A DNA stretch of 11,491 nucleotides from NCBI GenBank assembly GCA_044234625.1, contig JBIIIP010000097.1:1-11491 (forward strand), in the 5' to 3' direction. A program made the position numbers and the translations under genes. Below are positions 1 to 5,458 of the stretch, piece by piece. Within the stretch, counting starts at the first letter, position 1, and every line of letters begins with the position of its first letter. The DNA comes from CACORA01 sp044234625. Lineage in GTDB: Bacteria > Planctomycetota > Planctomycetia > Pirellulales > UBA1268. The notes below the pieces were generated by a model. The model was not told the DNA's origin. It searched no databases and saw only the letters and a program-made list of their open reading frames with translations.

Positions 1-942
1 GACGTGGAGAGCGGGAAACTGCAGATGGCCGGCTTCGTGGTCCGCGAGGCCAGCCGGATCACGAGCAACTTCACCGCCACCGACACGCTGGGCCACTACC
101 TGGCGAAGGCGGGCGTGGTGGGCATCAGCGGCATCGACACGCGGGCCCTCGTGCGGCGGCTGCGGATCCGCGGCGCCATGACGGGCGTGCTGTCGAGCGA
201 GGTGCTTGATGCGGCGAAGCTCGTCGAGATGGCCCGCGTGGCGCCCGGACTCGTGGGGCGGGATCTGGTTCGCGAGGTGATGCCCGAAACCGCCAGCGCA
301 TGGACGGAGTCGCTCGATGAATGGGCCGAGCCCCTGCCGCAGCCGACGGAAGGGGGCGTGCTGCCGGCGCCGCCGGGGGCGGCCGCGGCCAAGCACGTCG
401 TGGCGCTCGACTACGGCATGAAGTGGAATATCGCCCGCCACCTGGCATCCACCGGCTGCCGGGTGACGGTGCTGCCGGGGAAATCGTCGGCGGCGGAGGT
501 GCTGGCCCACGGTCCGGACGGAGTGTTTCTCTCCAATGGCCCGGGGGATCCGGAGGCGCTGGGCTACTGCGTGACCACGGTTCAGGATCTCGTCGGCAAG
601 GTGCCGATGTTCGGCATCTGCCTGGGGCACCAGCTCCTGGCGCTGGCCTGTGGGGCGAAGACGTTCAAGCTGAAGTTCGGCCATCGGGGCGCCAATCAGC
701 CGGTGATGGATCTCACCACGGGCAAGGTGGAGATCACTTCGCAAAACCACGGCTTCGCCGTCGACGAGCAGTCGTTACCCCCCGAGCTCGAGGTGACGCA
801 TCGCAACCTCAACGACGGCACGATCGAGGGTTTGCGGCACAAGACGGCCGGCGCCGCCAGCGTGCAATACCACCCCGAGGCGGCCGCGGGGCCGCACGAC
901 TCCGCCTATCTCTTCGCGCGATTCCGCCAGATGATGGCCTGA
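1..942 (+). CDS. carA: Carbamoyl-phosphate synthase small (glutaminase) subunit, 5'-truncated by the window edge
   Basis: CarA hydrolyses glutamine and passes the ammonia to CarB, which makes carbamoyl phosphate for pyrimidine and arginine synthesis in the cytoplasm. The reading frame is already open at base 1; the GTG at base 4 is internal, not a start. About 313 residues are visible, and the family is usually 360-390, so roughly 60-70 N-terminal residues lie outside the window. The visible part begins in the CarA N-terminal domain (AGFVVRE, then GISGIDTRALVRRLR). The class I glutamine amidotransferase domain starts near base 388. It has the nucleophile Cys in GICLGHQ (codon 619-621), SNGPGDP near 532-552, the SQNHGFAV loop near 739-762, and the catalytic His and Glu in YHPE (codons 871-873 and 877-879). 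All key residues are present, so the enzyme looks functional. carB is not adjacent downstream. Identity is secure. Confidence 0.97.
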   Translation, partial: DVESGKLQMAGFVVREASRITSNFTATDTLGHYLAKAGVVGISGIDTRALVRRLRIRGAMTGVLSSEVLDAAKLVEMARVAPGLVGRDLVREVMPETASAWTESLDEWAEPLPQPTEGGVLPAPPGAAAAKHVVALDYGMKWNIARHLASTGCRVTVLPGKSSAAEVLAHGPDGVFLSNGPGDPEALGYCVTTVQDLVGKVPMFGICLGHQLLALACGAKTFKLKFGHRGANQPVMDLTTGKVEITSQNHGFAVDEQSLPPELEVTHRNLNDGTIEGLRHKTAGAASVQYHPEAAAGPHDSAYLFARFRQMMA

Positions 943-985
943 GGCGGAAGGCGGCCAGGGATTTTTCCCGCGAAAAAGGCCCGTT

Positions 986-1007
986 CGGCGGCCGCCGGCG
1001 TTTTTTT
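986..1007 (+). terminator. Possible intrinsic terminator of carA
   Basis: The self-complementary stretch at 986-997 (CGGCGGCCGCCG) can fold as a 4-bp GC stem with a 4-base loop, and is followed three bases later by seven T (1001-1007). It lies 44 bases after the carA stop. The stem is short, so this is a moderate call. The T-run is also the left edge of the TTGACA box of the next promoter. Confidence 0.4.
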
Positions 1008-1034
1008 GACATTTTTCCCGCGTGTGCCATTGTT
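1006..1034 (+). promoter_or_regulatory. Candidate promoter of the Cys-rich gene
   Basis: A perfect TTGACA -35 box lies at 1006-1011. At the expected distance there is only a weak -10 candidate, CATTGT at 1028-1033 (16-base spacing) or ATTGTT at 1029-1034 (17-base spacing). The region from here to the start codon at 1120 would be an untranslated leader of about 80 bases. The repeated ATTTTTCCCGCG box overlaps the spacer at 1011-1022 and could be an operator, but that is inference only. Confidence 0.35.
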
Positions 1035-1104
1035 GCATGGTGTCGCGGCTCGCATCCCGGCGCCACCGGCGGGCACGGAACCACCGGTCTCCCCAGTCGC
1101 TGCC

Positions 1105-1111
1105 AAGGAGG
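1105..1111 (+). promoter_or_regulatory. Strong Shine-Dalgarno that fixes the start at 1120
   Basis: AAGGAGG lies 8 bases before the ATG at 1120. This is the best ribosome binding site in the window. It shows that the protein begins at 1120, although the frame stays open upstream to 1006. Such a strong site suggests high expression of the small exported protein. Confidence 0.85.
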
Positions 1112-1119
1112 CTCATTCC

Positions 1120-1620
1120 ATGAGTCGTTTGCTTTTCGTCTGCGGTCTCGCGGCCGCTCTGTCGTTTGCCATCGGCTCGCGGGCCGAGGCTGGTTTTGGT
1201 CATCATCGTCACGCCGATCCAGGCTGCGCCGCCGAGCCTGCATGCTGTGCGGAGGAAGTCGGGGCCACGGCCTTCGAGCCGACCTGCGGTTGCGAGCCCA
1301 CCTGTGGTGCCGAAACCTGCTGCCCGACGAATCCCTGCATCAAGTACCGTCACAAGCACGCCTGCAAGCACAAGTGTGCCCAGGGCTGCTGCGAGGAGCC
1401 GACGTACGAGACGGTCCTCACGCCGACGAGCCCCGAGACCTGCTGCATGGTGAACGTGCCGGTCTGCCTGCCCGCCTGCTGCCAGGGCTGCCCCTGCGAG
1501 ACTTCGCGGTGCACGCTGCTGGGCTGCGGCCAGGTGCGGTATGACTACGCCTGTGGCTGCTCGGTCGTGGTGCGGTTCCAGCACAGCGGCGACATTCTCG
1601 TCACCTACGTGGGCTTCTAG
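1120..1620 (+). CDS. Small secreted cysteine-rich protein, function unknown
   Basis: I do not recognise a named family. The product is 166 residues. Residues 1-24 look like a Sec signal peptide: Arg near the start, a hydrophobic core (LLFVCGLAAALSFAIG) and an AEA cleavage site before GFG. The mature part, about 142 residues, holds 24 cysteines (about 17%), many as CC, CxC or PxC clusters such as PACC, PTCGC, ETCC and QGCPC. A short HKHACKHKC segment near the middle is His/Lys-rich. The last 25 residues (YDYACGCSVVVRF, then GDILVTYVGF) are poorer in Cys and look like a small beta domain. The start is set by AAGGAGG at 1105-1111. The gene is transcribed alone, with its own terminators. Such a protein could form a disulfide-linked envelope layer, fitting the cysteine-rich proteinaceous walls reported for planctomycetes, or bind metal. 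Both roles are inference. Confidence 0.85.
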   Translation: MSRLLFVCGLAAALSFAIGSRAEAGFGHHRHADPGCAAEPACCAEEVGATAFEPTCGCEPTCGAETCCPTNPCIKYRHKHACKHKCAQGCCEEPTYETVLTPTSPETCCMVNVPVCLPACCQGCPCETSRCTLLGCGQVRYDYACGCSVVVRFQHSGDILVTYVGF

Positions 1621-1626
1621 TTGTCG

Positions 1627-1655
1627 GTGGAAAAAGCCTCCCTGGCTTTTTCCAC
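1627..1655 (+). terminator. Perfect 12-bp hairpin just after the Cys-rich gene; member of a repeated hairpin family
   Basis: GTGGAAAAAGCC (1627-1638) and GGCTTTTTCCAC (1644-1655) are exact reverse complements around a 5-base loop, starting 6 bases after the stop codon. The right arm supplies a T-run within the stem. A close relative lies at 11448-11488 on the other strand, and the similarity extends into the bases that follow (a GATCGACC/GGTCGACC tail, here ending at 1665). It may be a terminator, an mRNA 3'-end stabiliser, or a dispersed repeat. Confidence 0.7.
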
Positions 1656-1682
1656 TCGATCGACCCTGCGAGAGAAAAAACC

Positions 1683-1716
1683 AACCGGCCGGGAGCCTCC
1701 TCCCGGCCGGTTTTTT
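1683..1716 (+). terminator. Strong intrinsic terminator
   Basis: AACCGGCCGGGAG (1683-1695) pairs with CTCCCGGCCGGTT (1700-1712) around a CCTC loop, giving a 13-bp GC-rich stem that runs into a T-tract (1711-1716). Upstream As (about 1675-1680) make it terminator-like on the other strand too. It ends the transcript of the Cys-rich gene. Confidence 0.9.
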
Positions 1717-1736
1717 GCGCGCCGGCTTGTGGTCAG

Positions 1737-1765
1737 CTGGCTCAACCCGGCTTCGGGCTCCCCGT
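1737..1765 (+). repeat. Inverted repeat arm A (29 bp) at the left edge of the repeat island
   Basis: The sequence from CTGGCTCAACCC to GGGCTCCCCGT matches the reverse complement of 2276-2304 at 27 of 29 positions by eye. Its last 17 bases also match the reverse complement of 1874-1890 exactly. Confidence 0.85.
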
Positions 1766-1873
1766 CCCCCGTCGCCGGACGTTCGCTTCAGCCATCCTGG
1801 CTTCCGCTCACTCGGACCTGGCTGCGCTTCGCCCTCCAGGCTTCGCTTGCCAGCTAACGCCGGCTCTCGGGGC

Positions 1874-1890
1874 ACGGGGAGCCCGAAGCC
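1874..1890 (-). repeat. Inverted repeat copy B (17 bp, partial)
   Basis: ACGGGGAGCCCGAAGCC is the exact reverse complement of 1749-1765, so A and B form an inverted pair around about 108 bases. It shares 16 of 17 bases with the start of copy C at 2276 in the same orientation. Confidence 0.8.
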
Positions 1891-1900
1891 TCGTCCGAAA

Positions 1901-1925
1901 GTGGCATAGACCTCTGGTCTGTGAC
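1901..1925 (+). repeat. Palindromic repeat, copy 1
   Basis: GTGGCATAGACC, then TCT, then GGTCTGTGAC. The arms CATAGACC (1905-1912) and GGTCTGTG (1916-1923) pair over 8 bp with one G-T wobble around a TCT loop. The 25-base unit is identical to copy 2, 33 bases downstream. Confidence 0.8.
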
Positions 1926-1933
1926 TCCCCAAC

Positions 1934-1958
1934 GTGGCATAGACCTCTGGTCTGTGAC
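1934..1958 (+). repeat. Palindromic repeat, copy 2
   Basis: Identical over 25 bases to copy 1. The 8-base spacer between the two copies is TCCCCAAC. Confidence 0.8.
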
Positions 1959-1968
1959 CAAGAACTCC

Positions 1969-1992
1969 GACAGACCGGAGGTCTGTCGCCAC
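1969..1992 (-). repeat. Palindromic repeat, copy 3, inverted
   Basis: GACAGACC (1969-1976), GGA, GGTCTGTC (1980-1987): a perfect 8-bp stem. Read on the other strand it begins GTGGCGACAGACC, matching GTGGC-A-TAGACC of copies 1 and 2. Outer stem bases differ from those copies but still pair (G-C here, C-G there), so the hairpin is kept while the sequence drifts. Confidence 0.75.
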
Positions 1993-2042
1993 GTGGGGAG
2001 AGGGCGCGCGTCGCCACTTCCCCATCATGTCCACTAGGCCTG

Positions 2043-2271
2043 GAGGGCCGGGTTCGAGCCAGCGGGCGGAGCCCGCCAAGAAAACCGAGGCCACGATGGC
2101 GAGGTTTTCGTGAAGCGAGAGGGCCGGGTTCGAGCCAGCGGGCGGAGCCCGCCAAGAAAACCGAGGCCACGATGGCGAGGTTTTCGTGAAGCGAGAGGGC
2201 CGGGTTCGAGCCAGCGGGCGGACGCCCGCCAAGAAAACCGAGGCCACGAAGGCGAGGTTTTCGTGAAGCGA
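2043..2271. repeat. Three tandem copies of a 76-bp unit
   Basis: Copies start at 2043, 2119 and 2195. Copies 1 and 2 are identical over 76 bases; copy 3 is 77 bases, with one inserted C and one T-to-A change. Each unit can form two hairpins: GCGGGC/GCCCGC around GGA (2062-2076 in copy 1), and AAAACC/GGTTTT with an inner GCC/GGC (2081-2108 in copy 1). The inserted C in copy 3 falls in the loop of the first hairpin, leaving the stem intact. Because 76 is not a multiple of 3, the reading frame shifts in each copy, and the array is stop-free on the - strand in all frames. Proteins predicted across it are likely spurious. It lies directly downstream of trxB. Confidence 0.92.
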
Positions 2272-2275
2272 GCGT

Positions 2276-2304
2276 ACGGGAAGCCCGAAGCCGGGTTGGG
2301 CCAG
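2276..2304 (-). repeat. Inverted repeat arm C (29 bp) at the right edge of the repeat island
   Basis: ACGGGAAGCCCGAAGCC followed by GGGTTGGGCCAG is the reverse complement of arm A with two mismatches. It ends 7 bases before the trxB stop (2312-2314), so the island abuts the gene. Bases just outside arms A and C show no obvious target-site duplication. Confidence 0.85.
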
Positions 2305-2311
2305 TCGACTT

Positions 2312-3373
2312 TCAGGCTCCCGTCGCGGCCAGCCAGCGCTCGGCGTCCAACGCCGACATGCACCCGGTGCCGGCCGCCGAGATCGCCTGGCGGTAATGAT
2401 CGTCGGCAACGTCCCCTGCCGCGAACACGCCCTCCACGCTCGTGTCCGTGCGGAAGTGCTTCTTCCACACGATGTACTTCTTCGGGGTAAGCTCGAGTTG
2501 GCCGTCGAGAAAGGCCGTGTTCGGCGTGTGGCCGATCGCCAGGAACACGCCCGCCACGTCGAGTTTCGTCTGCTTGCCCCTCTCCGTCGTGCTCTCCAGC
2601 CGCACGCCCGTCACTCCCTGCGCGTCGTCGCCGAGCACTTCGGCGAGCGCCGTGTTGAAATGGATCGTGATCTTGGGGCTGTCGAAGGCCCGTTGGGCCA
2701 TGATCTTGCTCGCCCGGAAAGCATCGCGGCGGTGGACCAGGTGCACCATGCCCGCAAACTTCGTGAGGTAGGTCGCCTCCTCGATCGCCGAGTCGCCGCC
2801 ACCGACCACGACCAGGTTTTTTCCACGAAACCGCGGCAGCGCGCCGTCGCACACGGCACACGCGCTGACGCCACGGTTTTTGAAAGTCTCCTCGCTCGGC
2901 AGGCCGAGCCAGTTGGCGCTGGCGCCCGTGGCCACGATCACCGCTCGGGCCCGTACGGGCGGCCCCTCCGACGGGTAGAGCGTGAACGGTTGCTTCGAAA
3001 AATCGACCTTGAGGATGTCGTCGGTCACGATCCGGGTGCCGAAGTTCACCGCCTGCTGGCGCATCAACTCCATGAGCTCGGGGCCGGTCACGCCATGCCC
3101 CTCGTGCGGCGGCATCATCATTCGCCGCTCCGGGGGAAGGGCCGATTCCAGAAAGCCGCCGAGGTTGCCGGCGGGAAAGCCGGCATAGTTCTCCACCTCG
3201 CTGGTAAGCGCCAGTTGGCCAAGGGGGAGCGTTCCGGCGAGGCGATTCTTCTCGCTGATCGCACCCTCGTAGACGAGCGGCTTCAGTTGGGCGCGAGCCG
3301 CGTACGTGGCGGCCGACCAGCCGGCCGGACCGCTGCCGATGATGATCAGGTTTTCGACGGTGGCCGAAGCCAT
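2312..3373 (-). CDS. trxB: Thioredoxin reductase (NADPH, FAD)
   Basis: This cytoplasmic flavoenzyme reduces thioredoxin with NADPH. The product is 353 residues. The FAD-binding motif GSGPAG is at residues 13-18, the redox-active CAVC at 172-175, the NADPH-binding GGGDSA at 191-196 followed by HRR at 214-216, and the C-terminal FAD motif GDVADDHYRQA at 320-330. It is longer than the usual 310-320 because of two extra stretches compared with E. coli TrxB as I recall it: about 10 residues before the SEVENY segment and about 25 residues at 70-94, rich in Met and Pro (ending MMMPPHEGHG). The start ATG at 3371-3373 has AGGAG at 3382-3386 (complement), 8 bases away. It diverges from cstA with 160 bases between starts. 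The stop abuts the repeat island and no separate terminator is clear. Identity is secure. Confidence 0.96.
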   Translation of the reverse strand: MASATVENLIIIGSGPAGWSAATYAARAQLKPLVYEGAISEKNRLAGTLPLGQLALTSEVENYAGFPAGNLGGFLESALPPERRMMMPPHEGHGVTGPELMELMRQQAVNFGTRIVTDDILKVDFSKQPFTLYPSEGPPVRARAVIVATGASANWLGLPSEETFKNRGVSACAVCDGALPRFRGKNLVVVGGGDSAIEEATYLTKFAGMVHLVHRRDAFRASKIMAQRAFDSPKITIHFNTALAEVLGDDAQGVTGVRLESTTERGKQTKLDVAGVFLAIGHTPNTAFLDGQLELTPKKYIVWKKHFRTDTSVEGVFAAGDVADDHYRQAISAAGTGCMSALDAERWLAATGA

Positions 3374-3533
3374 GGCTCCCGCTCCTGGGGTTCACGTTCT
3401 GGAGGCCGCTGACCGCCCCGCGGACGCCGTGGTTCGACGGCCGCGAGCGGATCGTCCATGATGGTGGAATTCGCGGCGGGCTGGAAGTCCCGTCATCCAT
3501 GCCCGGCGGATTGGCCGTGGCGAAGGATTCTCG
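3374..3533. other. Divergent intergenic region trxB / cstA
   Basis: These 160 bases must hold the start signals for both divergent genes. The AGGAG of trxB (3382-3386, complement) and AAGGA of cstA (3523-3527) are visible. I see no convincing -35/-10 pair on either strand and no hairpin of note. Confidence 0.5.
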
Positions 3534-5315
3534 ATGAGCCTGCTCGCGATCCTCGTTCCGGCCGTCGTCGTGCTGGCCGTCGCCTACCGCGTCTACGGCG
3601 GGATCCTCGCCCGCCTGTTTCGGCTCGACGGCGCGGTGGCCACGCCGGCCGTTTCGCTTCGCGACGACGTCGATTACGAGCCCATCGCGCCCCAGCTGCT
3701 CATGGGGCAGCACTTCTCGGCCATCGCCGCAGCCGGGCCGATCGTGGGCCCCATTCTCGCGGGTGTGGCCTTCGGCTGGGCGCCGGCGCTGGTGTGGATC
3801 CTCGTGGGCAGCATCTTCATCGGCGGGGTGCACGACTTTTCCGCGCTCGTGGCTTCGATCCGCCACAAGGCCCGGTCGATCGCCGAAGTGGTTCGCGACC
3901 ACATGAGCCGCCGCGCCTACGTGCTCTTCCTGTCGTTCGTGTGGATCGCGCTGGTCTACATCGTCGTCGCCTTCACCGACATCACGGCCTCGAGCTTCAT
4001 CGGGCGGCAGACGCTCGAAAACGGCGACACGGTCTCGGGGGGCGGCATCGCCACGTCGAGCCTGCTGTATCTGATCCTGCCGGTCGTGATGGGCCTGTGC
4101 CTGAAGTATCTGCGGATGCCCCTGTGGCTCGCGACCGCCATCTTCCTGCCCCTGGTGGGAGCGGCGATCTGGGGCGGGCAGCGGATGCCGTTCGATCTCG
4201 GGCAGGCGCTGGGCACTTCGGATGCCACGGCCCAGAAGATCTGGGGCGTGCTCCTGCTCGTCTATTGCGTCGGTGCCGCGATGATGCCGATGTGGATGCT
4301 GCTCCAGCCGCGGGGCCACCTCGGCGGCTGCTTTCTGTACGTGGCCCTCGCCGGAGCGGCCATCGGGCTCGTCTTGAGCGACCGGCTCGTGGCCGGCGAC
4401 GCCGCCGTGCGCTACCCGGCGTTCACGGCATGGCACACCGCCAAGGCGGGCGACCTGATCCCCATGCTGTTCATCACGATCGCCTGCGGCGCCTGTTCCG
4501 GCTTTCATTCACTCATCGCGTCGGGCACCACGAGCAAGCAGCTCCGCCGCGAAACCGACGCCCGGACGATCGGGTATGGCTCCATGCTCCTCGAGGCGCT
4601 GGTGGCGGTCGTGAGTCTGTGCTGCGTGATGGTGCTCGCCGGCGACGACCCTCGGGCCAACCAGCCGCCAAACTTCATCTATGCCCTCGGCCTGGGGAGG
4701 TTTCTGGAGATCCTCGGCGTGCCGACGGTGATCGGCGTGTCGTTTGCGCTCACCGCCTTCACGACGTTCGTCTACGACACGCTCGACGTGTGCACCCGGC
4801 TGGGCCGCTACATCCTGCAGGAACTCACCGGCATGACGGGCCGGGCGGGTGCCTGGCTCGGCACCGTGGTCACCGCCGGCGTGCCGATGGTCTTCCTGCT
4901 CCGGCCGCAACTCGATGCCACCGGCAATGCCGTGCCGGTGTGGAAGACGTTCTGGAGCCTTTTCGGCGCGAGCAACCAGCTGCTCGCGGCGCTCACGCTC
5001 TTGGGCGTCACGGTCTGGCTGTGGCGGACGCGGCGGGCGGCCTGGGTGTGGCTGGTGACCGGACTGCCGACGTTGTTCATGTATGCCATGAGCACGTGGG
5101 CCCTCGTGTCGATGACATGGCCGCGGTTCAAGACGCCCGCCGGCTTCGTGCTGCCCGCCGATCCCGTTCCCTGGGCCGGCCTCGTGCTCCTGGCGCTTGC
5201 GGCCGTGATGCTCGTGGAGGCGATCATGGTGATCGCCCTGCCGCAGGGCCCGCCGGGAGCGGGCCGCAACAGCCGTCTGCCGGAGTCGCGGGCATGGGCC
5301 GCCGAAACGGCCTGA
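3534..5315 (+). CDS. cstA: CstA-family carbon starvation transporter (peptide/pyruvate type)
   Basis: This inner-membrane transporter family is linked to peptide or pyruvate uptake on carbon starvation. The product is 593 residues and strongly hydrophobic, with more than a dozen likely membrane segments. Family signatures are GQHFSAIAAAGPIVGPILA (58-76), GGVHDF (97-102), ACGACSGFHSLIASGTTSKQ (317-336), YDTLDVCTRLGRY (414-426) and LFGASNQLLAALTL (476-489). Length is near the lower part of the family range of about 550-700; E. coli CstA is near 700. The start ATG at 3534 has AAGGA at 3523-3527. The 160-base gap shared with trxB holds no promoter that I can call. The 3' end overlaps the next gene by 22 bases. 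Substrate cannot be told from sequence, so the symbol denotes the family rather than a proven orthologue. Confidence 0.93.
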   Translation: MSLLAILVPAVVVLAVAYRVYGGILARLFRLDGAVATPAVSLRDDVDYEPIAPQLLMGQHFSAIAAAGPIVGPILAGVAFGWAPALVWILVGSIFIGGVHDFSALVASIRHKARSIAEVVRDHMSRRAYVLFLSFVWIALVYIVVAFTDITASSFIGRQTLENGDTVSGGGIATSSLLYLILPVVMGLCLKYLRMPLWLATAIFLPLVGAAIWGGQRMPFDLGQALGTSDATAQKIWGVLLLVYCVGAAMMPMWMLLQPRGHLGGCFLYVALAGAAIGLVLSDRLVAGDAAVRYPAFTAWHTAKAGDLIPMLFITIACGACSGFHSLIASGTTSKQLRRETDARTIGYGSMLLEALVAVVSLCCVMVLAGDDPRANQPPNFIYALGLGRFLEILGVPTVIGVSFALTAFTTFVYDTLDVCTRLGRYILQELTGMTGRAGAWLGTVVTAGVPMVFLLRPQLDATGNAVPVWKTFWSLFGASNQLLAALTLLGVTVWLWRTRRAAWVWLVTGLPTLFMYAMSTWALVSMTWPRFKTPAGFVLPADPVPWAGLVLLALAAVMLVEAIMVIALPQGPPGAGRNSRLPESRAWAAETA

Positions 5316-5458
5316 GCCGCCGCAAGGCCGCTCTGCCGCAGAAGACCTGTGCCGGCTGTGGTCGGCCGTTTGCATGGCGGAAGAAATGGGAGCGCTGCTG
5401 GGAGCAGGTGCGCTACTGCAGCGACCGCTGCCGCATGCACCGCAAGGGAGTTTCATGA
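5294..5458 (+). CDS. DUF2256-type small Cys4 protein
   Basis: This is a 54-residue basic protein of unknown function that matches the DUF2256 pattern: a Lys/Arg-rich start, LPQKTC, CGRPFAWRKKWERCW, then VRYCSDRC. Four cysteines at 19, 22, 42 and 46 (CxxC...CxxxC) suggest a small zinc-binding fold; a fifth Cys (35) lies between them. The ATG lies inside the cstA coding region, overlapping it by 22 bases, with GGAG (5282-5285) 8 bases upstream. The stop overlaps the nnrE start as ATGA. The overlaps imply co-transcription and probably translational coupling with both neighbours. The gene is missed easily because a longer shadow frame covers it. Family assignment is from memory of the motif; no function is established that I know of. 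Confidence 0.85.
   Translation: MGRRNGLSRRKAALPQKTCAGCGRPFAWRKKWERCWEQVRYCSDRCRMHRKGVS

Larger units (their letters stand above)
943..1119. other. Intergenic region between carA and the Cys-rich gene
   Basis: These 177 bases hold no gene that I can support. They contain a GC-rich palindrome followed by seven T, a TTGACA box directly after it, a 12-base direct repeat (ATTTTTCCCGCG at 961-972 and again at 1011-1022, exactly 50 bases apart), and a ribosome binding site at the right end. It reads as carA terminator, then promoter and leader of the next gene. Confidence 0.6.
1717..2311. other. Non-coding repeat island between the Cys-rich gene and trxB
   Basis: Almost 600 bases carry no gene that I can support. 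All reading frames here run through repeated DNA. The island contains a 29-bp inverted repeat at its two edges (1737-1765 and 2276-2304), a 17-bp partial copy (1874-1890), three palindromic elements (1901-1987) and three tandem 76-bp units (2043-2271). The stretch 1766-1873 has loosely repeated pieces such as CTGGCTTCCGCT, CTGGCTGCGCTTCG and CAGGCTTCGCTTG. There is no transposase. It looks like an accumulation of dispersed chromosomal repeats of the REP/BIME or MITE kind. Confidence 0.75.

Noticed and set aside
4..942. carA starting at the GTG at base 4
   Set aside because: The sequence before the first CarA motif is too short. The family has about 60-70 more N-terminal residues, so the gene is cut by the window edge.
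1006..1119. N-terminal extension of the Cys-rich protein
   Set aside because: It would run over the -35 box and the Shine-Dalgarno, and would put 38 residues before a clean signal peptide.
1901..1992. CRISPR-like array
   Set aside because: Only two direct copies and one inverted, with an 8-base spacer, and no cas genes. It is a palindromic repeat cluster.
1808..2170. Hypothetical proteins predicted on the - strand across the repeat island
   Set aside because: They are translations of tandem and palindromic repeats in shifting frames, with no start signals or composition of a real protein.
1737..2304. Insertion sequence
   Set aside because: Inverted repeats are present but there is no transposase reading frame and no visible target-site duplication, so only a non-autonomous or composite repeat is possible.
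2034..4508. Very long open frame (824 codons) antisense to trxB and cstA
   Set aside because: It runs through the third-position-GC shadow of cstA and through the 76-bp repeats, and its translation is low-complexity Arg/Gly/Pro/His-rich with no domain. The sense genes have clear family motifs.
3458..5458. Single 666-codon frame ending with the DUF2256 sequence
   Set aside because: Only the last 54 codons resemble a real protein. The rest is the shadow of cstA in another frame, so the gene starts at 5294.
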